The position numbers and the translations under genes are program-made. Below the pieces are notes generated by a model. That model was not told the origin of the DNA. It did not search any database and worked only from the letters and a program-made list of their open reading frames with translations. A stretch of 64,000 nt of DNA from Alentia gelatinosa (lineage: Eukaryota > Annelida > Polychaeta > Phyllodocida > Polynoidae), in the NCBI GenBank assembly GCA_950022655.1, contig OX465581.1:32769300-32833299 (forward strand), read 5' to 3'. This document shows, piece by piece, positions 48,201 to 55,293 of this stretch. How positions within the stretch are numbered: the stretch's first letter is position 1; each line of letters begins with the position of its first letter.

Positions 48201-50973
48201 GGACCTACCAGGTACGGGCACCCTAAAATTTGACAAGAACAGGAACAAGGTAGAATGAGCTTAAATTTCGGTTGATAGTTTCAATATACCATACTTCTTA
48301 AAGTTCTTCATCCTATATTCGAAAATAAACTCTGATAAGCACCGAAAAGACGTCCAAACGGTATCACGGAGCCGCTTCTTTGCGATCGCTTATGAGGCAC
48401 ACTTAGCAACGTCTTGACGTTATATTTTCGCGGTATTTTCACCGACCTATTGACTGCACTAGTTCTGAAAAGCTTCAACCATCCTGATGATAACTGTCAC
48501 GTACCTGAACCTTCACTATCCACATTCCTTGACACGATTTAATTCAGTTTGTCCGCTTCTAGGGCCGTGTGTAGCGGGTGTCGTTGGACTGACCATGCCG
48601 CGGTACTGTCTGTTCGGTGATACTGTCAACACTGCCTCGAGATTGGAATCATCCGGGGAAGGTAGGGTTTATACTTCTAGCGTTAAAGCTGTCTTGACGC
48701 TACACAGCATCAATTTCTTATGTTATTCCCCTATAAAATAGGAGTTTCATTTAGATTATAAGATATTGACACTGATAAAACATCTTTTCAGCAAACAAAA
48801 TTCATGTCAGCGCTGACACCAAACGATCGCTGGATTTGCACGACGGATTTTCTCTGGAGACGAGAGGAGATCATTTTATAAAGGTTAGCATATTACTGTC
48901 CACCTTCATGTATAGTTTCTTAGTGATTGTAGCCTATCTTCTAATACCCATTGTAGAATCATTAAAGCTCCATCAACCGAATAGACGTGTCTCTGTGAGT
49001 GAATATACACTGGATGTAGAGAAAACCTGGGAGGTGTTTTCGGTAGTGACGATCGCTGGCTGAGATCAATAAAGATCGTAGAGCGTTTGTGTGGTTGTTT
49101 AGGAGATCCATGGTAGGAAGTGTTTTTTCAGACACGGTTGCAGAGCGCCAGAGGTGATCGCCGCCAAAACGATCGTTGTCGGAGATCAATAGCAATAATT
49201 ACCTGCCTGGTACAAGATTCGGCAATCGGAAAGTATTGATTTCAAACACTTAAACATACCGGGTATTCAAATTGAGAATTATCCATGTCCAATTGACCCA
49301 ATCCTGAGATTTCGTAATTTTCCATTGAGTATTCATAAGTGAGTGTTTGTACACGAGGCGTTACGTATGAGATGTCCAGTGACCACCAATTCATAAGTGA
49401 GACATGTTTTACTTTTTGAATGGATGTTGTTGTTATTCATGAATGCAGAGTGACTTTGACAAAAAGGATGAACATTGCAATAGGTTACCGTATACATAAA
49501 GCGGGTGCTCCACCAAACAGGTGCTCCGCATGCACCTGGATGCCCCTAACTCTGCAAAATTTCCGTGTTCCACCAACCCACCTTATTCTAGCCGCGCCAA
49601 CGACCACACACCGCCGGCCACAAGGCTTGGTGAAACTGCTCGCTGGGCGCCCGCCACCACTACTGCTACTGCTAAATATCTATTCAAATAGATTTCGGCC
49701 GATGATGCTTTGCAATCGGCTTTGAATAATTTAGCCCTCAAAACGGGTAGCCGGCCTGCTTCAATGTGCTTGGTGGAATAGCAGGAAAATGGCTTTTGGC
49801 CAAGGCCGGCGGTCCGTGACCACGAACAAGCCGGCCTCCGCTGAGCTGACAGGTCTTGGAGACATGGCGATGGGACCGCATTCTGCGGGGCCAGCTGTGA
49901 AAATGTTCGCTGTTCCACTGAGTAGATCATTGCTGCCGATTTGCAAAATGGGTAGGCAATTGTCAGCGACGAGCACAATACCATCGGCTGGGGCTACTGC
50001 CGGCTTGATGGAGCAATAACTTAAGCTAGCTGAATGCTGTTGGGAAATGGACTGAGTAGTGCAGTAGTGCAGTGATTGCAGTTCTTGGTACAAATAGTAT
50101 AGCGGTTCTCACAAAGTACTTGATCACTAGGGAATTGTAAAAATCAATATATGGTCTATAGCTGATATTCCGTTCGTTGTTGGTCTCTGCGGCACCAGAG
50201 AGGTAGTTTGTGTTTCAATATTTTATGGATGCAACAGTGAGCGGCACTTTGAACATTGGCGGCACCAACTGTTTCAGAACTATATTTCCGTACACTGTTA
50301 CTGCCACTGAACTGCCACTATTCGCTAGAGGGTCCAGCCTCTCATACTGATCATAAGAAGAATTTTTAAAACATACGATATCAAATATTGTAACATATTT
50401 AAGCAAAGAAGGGTATGCTGCAAAGAATTCCATATGTATGTATTAACCATGTATTGATTGTCATAATTCTCAGGTGGCCAACTCCTTTGTGAGAACCACT
50501 ATAGACTAACACTTCCATGTGTTACAAATGAGAGCTGTACGAAACTGTCAGAAATGCATGTAGATATGTGAAATAAAACTGAAATATGGGAAAAGATATG
50601 AGAAATTATTTTGAATTATTAAATCATCCATTACGTATTGATTTATTAAATATCCCGCTCACCATATTGGCATAGCAAATGGAGGAAGGGTGCCAACTGC
50701 GATGAAACGAGACTCATAAACGACTGTTATTTTTTCCGGTGTCAGTGCTGTTATCCTAGTGCAATTAAGGATTTACGTATTGTCTGTGTTGTGTCTGTGG
50801 TGTTTCCAATGAGCTTTTAGTGTACGCAATTCATTTGTCAACGTAAACTTATTCAGTTGTCCTGCAATATGTTTCAGGGTAAGGGTAAAATGATGACCTA
50901 CTGGCTTCTGACTGGACCACAAGATGAAAGACTTTCAGATGACCTGCAGGGGAGTTGTAATGAAGCAAGATAG
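19414..50973 (+). CDS. Receptor guanylyl cyclase (natriuretic-peptide-receptor type), complete, 25 exons
   Basis: A single-pass membrane receptor predicted to make cGMP from GTP on ligand binding. Exons: 19414-19636, 19912-20013, 20251-20414, 20769-21015, 23384-23529, 29577-29735, 29940-30075, 30227-30321, 31953-32085, 33122-33218, 33616-33715, 34520-34603, 35064-35147, 37003-37107, 37433-37504, 38304-38448, 38965-39114, 42693-42864, 44032-44178, 45399-45522, 45855-45923, 46405-46579, 48563-48661, 48792-48883, 50878-50973. Phases match throughout; the sum is 3216 bases (1071 residues plus TAG), the usual length for this family. The ATG sits in a good context (GCCATGG) and starts a hydrophobic signal peptide. 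Exon 13 uses an AAG acceptor. The C-terminal tail is short. The ligand is unknown; the exon model comes from reading splice sites and family motifs, without transcript data. Confidence 0.95.
21141..21289. repeat. (AT)n-rich microsatellite in intron 4
   Basis: About 60 bases of pure AT dinucleotides followed by imperfect TA-rich sequence. It starts about 125 bases after exon 4 of the receptor cyclase. Confidence 0.95.
21288..21404. repeat. Short foldback element in intron 4
   Basis: The left arm ATGATTTCGATCTGCGTGGT, continuing through CTATTCTCC and GTAGTTGAC, is matched by the inverted right arm GTCAACTAC, GGAGAATACGACCGC, ATCGAAACCATG. The loop is only about 15 bases. It abuts the AT microsatellite. 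Confidence 0.75.
21921..22003 (+). mobile_element. 53-base tRNA-Tyr-like 5' half flanked by a 15-base direct repeat
   Basis: AGAATGATTAGTGCA occurs at 21921-21935 and again at 21989-22003. Between them, the 53-base insert has GTGATAGCTCAGTTGGTAAA (D arm and A box) and GCGGAGGACTGTAG (anticodon arm, GTA), as in tRNA-Tyr. No T arm or B box is present. The flanking direct repeat looks like a target-site duplication. This is a short retroposed tRNA-like fragment and not a functional tRNA gene. Confidence 0.75.
23661..24496. mobile_element. Foldback/MITE-like element with long inverted termini in intron 5
   Basis: The left end AAAGACCAGGGCCCTG followed by TTTTTCAGTCACGAC is the inverted match of the right end GTCGTGACTGAAAAA followed by CAGGGCCCAGGTCTTT, with one mismatch near the tip. 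Internal arms also pair: CTCTGGTGGCCAGT near 24018 matches ACTGGCCACCAGAG near 24106. About 0.8 kb with no protein. Part of the interior recurs at 57140-57270. Confidence 0.85.
24650..24945 (+). pseudogene. Tyrosine-recombinase fragment (Crypton/DIRS-like)
   Basis: One frame reads [20 protein letters not shown] then KTIRD, and later [18 protein letters not shown] and [13 protein letters not shown]. This follows the usual order of transposon tyrosine recombinases: RRxDI, then SKT, then a P..CPV.A segment, then a FL...G segment. The HxxR and Tyr boxes are missing. The piece lies in intron 5 on the same strand as the host gene. A related piece is at 57740-58110. Confidence 0.55.
25736..26240 (-). 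pseudogene. DIRS-like element tyrosine recombinase, 5' truncated, with in-frame stop
   Basis: After the deletion junction the frame reads [20 protein letters not shown] and continues to [13 protein letters not shown] (the HxxR box) and [14 protein letters not shown] stop then occurs at 25834-25832. The same frame continues [15 protein letters not shown], which carries the expected catalytic Tyr, to a stop at 25738-25736. The first catalytic Arg box lay in the deleted part. The recombinase is therefore inactive. Confidence 0.8.
26214..27437 (-). pseudogene. DIRS-like element pol frame, reverse transcriptase truncated
   Basis: A frame of 407 codons. The first half is low-complexity linker. Residues about 230-405 match DIRS-type reverse transcriptase: [20 protein letters not shown], then [20 protein letters not shown] with the first catalytic Asp, then LLCFMWGG. 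The frame stops three codons after a G-run. The YxDD box and all of RNase H are absent, so it cannot act as a polymerase. Confidence 0.8.
27260..28387 (-). CDS. DIRS-like element gag protein
   Basis: An uninterrupted frame of 375 codons. It begins with a Ser/Thr/Gln-rich region and ends with a Cys/His-rich zinc-binding region ([20 protein letters not shown], then [20 protein letters not shown]) and a Pro-rich tail, as in DIRS/Ngaro-type Gag. It overlaps the start of the pol frame by about 178 bases. The intact frame suggests fairly recent insertion. Confidence 0.8.
   Translation of the reverse strand: MSGPLTRSAAASRPEETSSRAEDSTDSEVTVRQQQQPDDHVDSVSQQATSVRSSRLTALESGFTKMSDKMDGMMDAIMQISRPGSRATGSRASAASRTRDWARDQAERSLPTLRQLRDNYAPEDYLQREFEKETMRHDCTTGKQSLISDFNTRRLTAIPYMYIDRDGVYTLHQKLELRSSLEPLEYISCFLSLLGDERAVRPEDRKHMFRHLQQVSVDAQARPWAAVRRWSNVVFDQIESGRLYWADYGRIQEERVRLAMTATGPTHQRNDTGRGKGRDAPCRDYNTERGCRHRNGHEEGGIRCLHVCSFCDSVGRQCGHSVHACNRKLTYGHGYEHTAPAPVPTPRRMPQAGYPLQSGARPTPKQAGYPQTTQS
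30440..30550 (+). pseudogene. LINE reverse-transcriptase fragment in intron 8
   Basis: A frame reads [14 protein letters not shown], then shifts to [16 protein letters not shown]. This is the GVPQGS..GPLLFLLYVNDI segment of non-LTR reverse transcriptases with one frameshift. It is truncated on both sides. Confidence 0.65.
30548..30880. repeat. GC-rich segment with internal inverted repeats in intron 8
   Basis: Contains repeated complementary motifs around CCCCGACAGTCCCGACAG and CTGTCGGGGTG, and GTAAGTCGAC twice (about 30647 and 30791). Clearly GC-rich against its flanks and with no open frame. Probably a non-autonomous element; its ends were not resolved. Confidence 0.5.
30890..31250 (+). 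repeat. Dispersed repeat R1, copy in intron 8
   Basis: Matches 50190-50520 on the same strand (shared CATACTGATCAT-like, AACATATTTA, AATTCCATATGTAT and CAACTCCTTTGTGAGAACCA segments) and 56560-56850 in inverted orientation. No protein is coded. Confidence 0.7.
33122..33218 (+). other. Receptor cyclase transmembrane exon (exon 10)
   Basis: Codes residues 469-500. A Lys-Arg pair precedes about 22 hydrophobic residues (roughly 478-499) and an Arg closes the segment. The stop-transfer charges continue in exon 11 (RRMKLAREI), which leads into the juxtamembrane [10 protein letters not shown] motif. Confidence 0.9.
33384..33527. repeat. Near-perfect inverted repeat in intron 10
   Basis: The left arm AGAGACACAGTGAGTGTGAC, continuing to CCATCTGTTC and ATATTTTGG, is matched by the inverted right arm ending in GTCACACT and ATGTCTCT. 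Arms are about 60 bases and the loop about 25 bases, between the transmembrane exon and exon 11. A transcript could form a long hairpin here. Confidence 0.8.
33868..34204 (-). mobile_element. tRNA-Thr-derived SINE, copy 1 (intron 11)
   Basis: Read on the minus strand, 34105-34033 gives GGGAGTTAGCTCAGTGGTAA, then CTGGACTTGTAATCC (anticodon TGT, Thr) and a GATTCGAGTCC B box. A GTTT-rich tail lies at the low-coordinate end. About 100 bases beyond the tRNA part (CAAGCATA and CCGGTCTGCACCACGA segments) are shared with copies 2 and 3. This copy lacks about 70 internal bases present in the other two. Confidence 0.8.
34205..34390 (+). repeat. Repeat shared with 55300-55445
   Basis: GGAGAGAGAAATCGTCCACC, AAATTGTTATTCC and GATTATCTGCCC recur in diverged form at 55325-55385 in the same order and orientation. 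Identity of the element is unknown. Confidence 0.55.
35601..36015 (-). mobile_element. tRNA-Thr-derived SINE, copy 2 (intron 13)
   Basis: The longest of the three copies. It has a (GTTT)n tail at 35601-35625, a body including the GGATTGGCCTTTGATATAGC segment, and the tRNA-like part at 35912-35838 on the minus strand. Just upstream, at 35343-35400, lies a short block also present at 61243-61300. Confidence 0.8.
37129..37291. mobile_element. Short MITE in intron 14
   Basis: The terminus GGGCCATCTATAAAGTACGT followed by ACGC (from 37131) is inverted at the other end as GCATACGTACTTCATGGATG followed by CCCCCT (to 37289). About 160 bases, non-coding, starting about 22 bases after exon 14. Confidence 0.75.
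37696..38012. mobile_element. Foldback element with ~125-base arms in intron 15
   Basis: The left arm starts GCACCCCTCTCATAAGATCT and runs to CTTGAGAATCCACTGG. The right arm is its inverted match, from CCAGTGGATTCTCAAGGCTC to ATCTTATGAGAGGGGTGC. Arms are highly similar with a loop of about 80 bases. No coding capacity. Confidence 0.85.
39845..39873 (+). repeat. Short telomere-like interstitial repeat
   Basis: Four to five tandem units of TTAGGG/TTAAGG type in intron 17. Too short to imply a chromosome end. Confidence 0.7.
40085..41132. mobile_element. GC-rich MITE-like element with TTCCACCAA termini (intron 17)
   Basis: The left end AGAGGCCTATTCCACCAA is the inverted match of the right end TTGGTGGAATAGGCCTCT. 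The interior is very GC-rich with many CCGGCCGG runs, and contains a second nested pair (TTGGTGGAACACCTC near 40197 and GAGGTGTTCCACCAA near 40362). Open frames inside follow base composition and match no family. Related termini occur near 47877, 49507, 49769 and 54704. Confidence 0.75.
42055..42398 (-). mobile_element. tRNA-Thr-derived SINE, copy 3 with tRNA part deleted (intron 17)
   Basis: Shares the GTTT tail, body and CCGGTCTGCACCACGA block with copies 1 and 2. The tRNA-like segment is missing: GGGACCCGAATCAAC passes directly into the distal block. Confidence 0.75.
43141..43374 (-). pseudogene. LINE-like ORF2 C-terminal fragment, antisense in intron 18
   Basis: A 77-codon frame carrying [20 protein letters not shown], then [22 protein letters not shown], and ending GHLW. 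The RGA.LWN.L..E.....F pattern is the usual end of non-LTR ORF2 proteins. The stop codon is part of a TAAAGGGTTAA motif. Confidence 0.6.
44032..44178 (+). other. Receptor cyclase dimerisation (signalling) helix, exon 19
   Basis: Residues about 805-853. The sequence [20 protein letters not shown], then VEERT and [14 protein letters not shown], is the classic coiled-coil linker that pairs the cyclase domains of two receptor chains. Confidence 0.92.
44229..44465 (+). pseudogene. LINE reverse-transcriptase fragment in intron 19
   Basis: Reads [20 protein letters not shown], then [16 protein letters not shown]. This covers the GVPQGS..GPLLF and YxDD regions with several changes (LQG for PQG, VPLLF for GPLLF). 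It lies just after exon 19 and ends near a CTAAAGGGTTAA motif. Confidence 0.75.
44620..44880 (-). repeat. Dispersed repeat R2, minus-strand copy (intron 19)
   Basis: On the minus strand it matches 58125-58400: GGGTGCTTCCTAACAGGT, a TTTGGACTGCCACCACC segment, a GGATATATAAGGAGC segment with a TATA-like box, and TACCACTACAGTGAGGAGGC. Possibly a terminal or promoter part of a tyrosine-recombinase element, because the plus copy directly follows such a fragment. Confidence 0.65.
46637..46688. repeat. Miniature palindrome in intron 22
   Basis: CAGGGAGCTGTTTCAAAA, a loop of about 20 bases, then the inverted TTTTGAAACAGCTGGG. The same unit occurs at 53638-53693. Confidence 0.8.
47876..47992. repeat. 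Short element with TTCCACCAA/TTGGTGGAA ends (intron 22)
   Basis: GCGATTCCACCAAACAGG at the left and TTGGTGGAATACCCGC at the right, about 115 bases apart. Same terminal motif as the GC-rich element at 40085-41132. Confidence 0.55.
49500..49784. repeat. GC-rich element with CTCCACCAA/TTGGTGGAA ends (intron 24)
   Basis: Starts GCGGGTGCTCCACCAAACAG and reaches GCTTGGTGGAATAGC. A further TTCCACCAACCCACC lies at about 49569, shared with 54821. Open frames on both strands here are composition-driven. Confidence 0.5.
50045..50520. repeat. Repeat R1 arranged as a foldback in intron 24
   Basis: The right part (50190-50520) is an R1 copy. The left part (50045-50150) is an inverted copy of its end: TATAGCGGTTCTCACAAAGT pairs with CTTTGTGAGAACCACTATAG. 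It sits about 360 bases before the last exon. Confidence 0.7.
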
Positions 50974-51224
50974 GTGTATATTTCTTCACGACAGATGTCC
51001 TTAGTGGAAAAAGTAAGACTCACTAACAGTTTTACCATGTCACCACGGGACATATTGGAATCATATGCGTTCCATTTCATGCCACTCTCTGTCTGTCCGT
51101 TTCTGGTGCATACATGTACACATGCAAACATGATCGTTGACGCTAGTTGATACTGGCGTAACGGCTGTAATTGCGGCCGGGCGCATACATATGCATATGT
51201 ATATAACATTACAGTAATTAACTT

Positions 51225-53630
51225 TTATAGACCCCCGGTTTACAGCATACAGGCGATGCTGGAGTATATAGATCTAATATGTAAAGACCAGAGGTTTAAA
51301 AATACGGAGATGTGGTTTATCAGGGATATAAATCTGGATGCCAGATTGAGAGAAGTTCGCAATAGGAGTTTAATGGAAGTCTTGAAGAAGTTTGATCTGA
51401 AAAGAATAATCAGCACTCTTACTAGGCCGGATACCAGCATTGACACAATCATAACAAATGCCAAGTTCATACAAAAGCGTGGGACATTAGACTAATTAAT
51501 CAGTGACCATTTAATTGTGTTCGCCAGCAAGAAAAAATTGGTGTATTCACGGGACAAAAAAAGTTAAAATGAGGAGTTATAAGAAGAAATCAGTATGAGA
51601 TGAATGTTCACATAAAGGGAACTCTAAATATAATTAAAGATGTAGAAACAGCCAATAGATTTTTTTTGAAAAAAATTTGAAAATTAAATAAATTTGTATT
51701 TGGATGACAAAGCTCCATTCAAAATAAGGAATGACAGTTTGTTGGTGCAATTTTACGTCTCGGTAGGCTAGTTGCGTCCTTTTGAGACTGGAAGGAATGA
51801 CAGGCTTGTAGATGCAGCCTGGTTACCTCCAGATATAAAAAGGGATATCATACAAAATCGTAAGCTATGTAGGAAATTGCATAAAGTCAGAGAAAAACTG
51901 TCTGATGAGGATAGAGAAATATATCTCTCTGAAGTAAACGAATACAGCGGAAAATTGTACAGATCAAGAGAAAATGTTTGGAAAACAAATTGTTGAAATA
52001 TGAGAATGATCCCAAAGCTTGCTGGAAGGAAGTTAACTCGTTACTCAAACCACCTACTCAAAGTGACTTAATTATCTTTAAAAATGAAAAAGGGGAGGAG
52101 ATAGAGCTGGGACAATGTGCCGAGCATGCAAACGTTTTCTGCGTACTGCCCATTCCAGGCAAGCTCCTGGAAAGGGCAGTACACTCACAGCTCTATGAAT
52201 TCTTAATTTTTTTTTTACTACAAATCAGTTTGGCTTTAGACGGAAGAGAAGTACCGGGTGGCAATTTTCAAGCATGTCCAGCATCTCTTGAAAATATATA
52301 ATGAGAAAGAAGTGGCAATAGTACTTTATATAGATGTGAAAAAAGCATTTGATTGTGTCGCTCACACCTAGTTAATTCACAAGCTTGTGACCGAGGCTGT
52401 TCTAGGGTCTGAATCGGTAAAATAGTTTGAAAGCTATTTAAGTAACCGAAAGTGTTTTACTAGATATGGGGATATTCATTCAATAAGCACCAATGTAAAA
52501 TTCGGAGTACCACAGGGTTCCATACTGGGCCCTGTGCTATTCCTTATTTATATGAATGATCTGCCAGACTATCTGGGGCCAGAATACTTTACGCTGATGT
52601 ATGCTGATGACCTGGTGGTAGTATCTAGAGATGAGAGCATGAATGGTGCAGAAGAAAAAATACAGAAAGCGATTAATAACTTGGGTACATGGTATACGGC
52701 AAATAAAGTAAGTATAAACGCTCAAAAAACTAAAACAGTATACCACGGGAATAGGTCCAAAACTAAAAAGGAAAATAGGAAAAAAAATCTATCTAGGTAA
52801 TGAAGTGATAGAGGCAAGGGAGGAAATGAACTATTTCGGAGCATTAATTGGCAGAGATTTACGGTTTGATAAATGTGGGGGGGAAATCTAAAAATCCATT
52901 AATGGTGAAGCCTATCTTTTTAGAAGAATTCGGAAATTTGTGGGCAGGGGCACAGCATTGAAAATAGCTAAGACCTGTATATTACCTTGCGCTGACCACT
53001 GCTCCTTCCTTCTGGAGGGTTCATTGGAGGCAACGAAAACTAAGGTTGATCGAGGCATCTACAAGGTACTAAGAACCGCTTTAGGGAGAGAAGCATATGA
53101 AGATAGAAAATTCATAGGAAATCATGACCTTCTGAGAAAATGCAAGTTGACAAAACCAGAAATAAGAAGATTACTAATGGCTGGCATCATTAGGAGCCTT
53201 AGAGAAAATTGTTTGATTCAGGAAGTGAAACAAGACGTAGATACAATACAAGGAAGGTGTAAACCTTTGGAATTCGCTACCACAGAACTTACAGGTCAAA
53301 ACCTCCAAACAGAGATTTAAGACTGAGATGAAAAGAATTTTGATAGGAAAATAAGTTGTGTAAGAGAGTCATCCAAAAGTGACCACTGAGGTAACAGCCA
53401 CAACGTACTAATGTGACCGGTGGATTGTTGTGTTCGTGGTCTGTGGCACAGCCCTTCAGTGAGGCAGCGCTATAAAAAGGGCATCGGGTCCCACTCCTAC
53501 AAGCAGACCAAAGTTGAGTTAAAATACCTTACAAGAACCTGATAGGTCAACCAATGAGTTAGTCTCAAAAGGACGTCACTACCCTACCGAGACGTAGAAC
53601 TACACAAAAGAACAACAACAACAGTACTTG
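51225..53630 (+). mobile_element. Degenerate non-LTR retrotransposon (LINE), 5' truncated
   Basis: Starts about 250 bases after the cyclase stop codon. Order: the end of an apurinic-type endonuclease (FYRPPV; FIRDINLDARL where GDFN is expected; IDTIITN; an SDH motif near 51500 after a stop), then reverse transcriptase (PIPGKLLERAVHSQLYEFL; VALYIDVKKAFD-like near 52320; VPQGSILGPVLFLIYMNDL; MYADDLVVVS at 52599), then a thumb/C-terminal region to 53320. Several stops and at least two frameshifts (near 52790 and 52890) kill the frame. The 3' end near 53600-53630 has a CAACAACAAC tail. Confidence 0.88.
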
Positions 53631-53637
53631 ATATAAA

Positions 53638-53693
53638 CCAGGGAGCTGTTTCAAAACCATAGACTTCACTCGACTTTTGAAACAGCTCCCTGG
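53638..53693. repeat. Miniature palindrome after the LINE
   Basis: CCAGGGAGCTGTTTCAAAA and its exact inverted match TTTTGAAACAGCTCCCTGG, separated by about 18 bases. It starts about 10 bases after the LINE tail. Same unit as 46637-46688. Confidence 0.85.
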
Positions 53694-53744
53694 TTACGTG
53701 TAGCCTTTCATGCAGTACTATACACCTGTGCCTTAAAATACTCC

Positions 53745-54690
53745 AAATACCAACCTCTGCTGTCCAAGTGGTAGTTGAGCCATACCACCATACTGTGCTG
53801 GTATGGCGCCATACCACCATACTTTGAAAACTCAATCTCGTAAAATACGTTAATAAATCATAAATAATCAATATCCGAACACAAAAAGTAGACAGAGAAT
53901 TGATAAATAATATTATGAGACTCATATTTGCAAAGAAAAGAATTTTCTAAGAGTTTGACTTTTATTTACGAAATTGCGGCTATGAATATTGTGGTACACA
54001 TTCATAGCAGAAATTGACTTCCACCCGCCCAGGCGACTTTGTTTATCACTTCGACATCAACATATTTTGGTGAGTTTTTAAGTATTTACATGTATTTAGA
54101 GGTGTATAGTACAAGTGAAACTTGTTAACCTAATTGGGACGGCATATCATTCCTTGTTACTATCGGTAAAATTATCGCATTCGCTCTGCAAGCTCATGCT
54201 ATAATTTTACCGATAGTAACGCGGTACGATAAGCTGTCCCAATTAGGTTAACTAGTTTCCCTTTAGTATTCACTAATTACTGTTTCACTGTAAATACCAT
54301 CCCTATTTCTCTTAATGTATGCACTGTTACTTGGAAGAGCGAATTGTAAAAGATCGATAGCAATAAACATTTACTAAGAAATACTAAAAAAACAACCTCT
54401 GCTATGCAAACAGTACTGTACTGGTATGGTGACATACCACCATACTTTATATAACATTGGTTGCACTTTACACGGAAATGTATAGATTAAATCTGAAAAT
54501 TGGTTTGACATCATTACTTTTTGGTAAATATTTGAATAATTATCGATATTTAGAGGTATACAATACAACTGAGACTTGTTTACCTTATTGAGACGGCCTC
54601 TTATACCTTCTTTTTTATGATAAGAATAGTGCAATCACTCTGCCAGCTTGTGCAACATTTTTATCGAAAGAAATGCAGTATGAGTGTCCC
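53745..54690. repeat. Two diverged copies of a repeat with an internal inverted repeat
   Basis: The segments CATACCACCATACT, TATTTAGAGGTGTAT and GTTAACCTAATTGGGACGGC of the first copy (53745-54261) recur in diverged form at 54395-54690. In the first copy, 54116-54261 is a foldback: TTAACCTAATTGGGACGGC pairs with GCTGTCCCAATTAGGTTAA, and the inner ATCGGTAAAATTAT pairs with ATAATTTTACCGAT. Confidence 0.7.
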
Positions 54691-54883
54691 AATAAAGGGG
54701 GTACTCCACCAACCATTCATTCTACATTAGGCGGGCCTCTCAGCCGTGCGCCTACCTGGCTCCTGCTCTCAGGTTGGCCAGAAATATGGGGGTTTTTTTA
54801 CTGCGCACTTCCACCAACCCACCTATTCTAGCCAGCCCCACCATGCCCATACACCAAGAGCCGGTGCCTGCCATGTGCAGTAT

Positions 54884-55293
54884 TATCGTAAAACTGGATG
54901 AGTTTTAATCTTGGCCACTGTATGCCACGACTGGAGTTTGGCATAGTGACTTCACAAGGCAAAGCCGAGTGAAGTCTGTAGCCAAAACTCCAGGAGTGGC
55001 ATGCAGTGGCCAAGATTAAAACGAATCAGGTTTTGATTTTATCCTACCCTGTCTCCTCGTATTTTGAAATATTACATGATAACAATTCTGTTTGCCACTA
55101 GTGGCATATAAAACTGCGTATGCCAGTCGGTGTGGCATACGGAAACTCAATGTTAAGCCTATGGGATTTTATATTAGGGGTAGGATAAATTCAATCAGTG
55201 GCAAACTGCAGGTTTCGCCTCATGATGTCACTATGCCAAACTCCAGTCGTGGCATACGGTGGCCAAGATTAAAACTCATCCAGTTTTACGATA
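54884..55293. mobile_element. Nested foldback element
   Basis: The left arm starts TATCGTAAAACTGGATGAGT and includes GGCCACTGTATGCCACGACT. The right arm is its inverted match ending in CTCATCCAGTTTTACGATA, with about 67 bases of arm and few mismatches. The left arm also has a second, closer inverted partner at 54985-55030 (TGGCATGCAGTGGCCAAGAT). Internal TGGCATA motifs repeat. Confidence 0.85.

Larger units (their letters stand above)
45399..50973 (+). other. Receptor cyclase catalytic domain (exons 20-25)
   Basis: Residues about 854-1050. Metal-binding Asp residues are D880 (YFSDIVEFT) and D924 (VETIGDAYM). Guanine-specifying residues are E920 and C992 ([15 protein letters not shown]). N999 and R1003 of the NTASR motif are present. 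All residues needed for a homodimeric guanylyl cyclase are there. The only odd position is E883, where the family motif DIVGFT has Gly. The last exon codes [10 protein letters not shown], then a short tail ending in CNEAR. Confidence 0.92.

Noticed and set aside
49583..50093. 133- and 110-codon minus-strand frames
   Set aside because: Lie in GC-rich repeat DNA and match nothing recognised.
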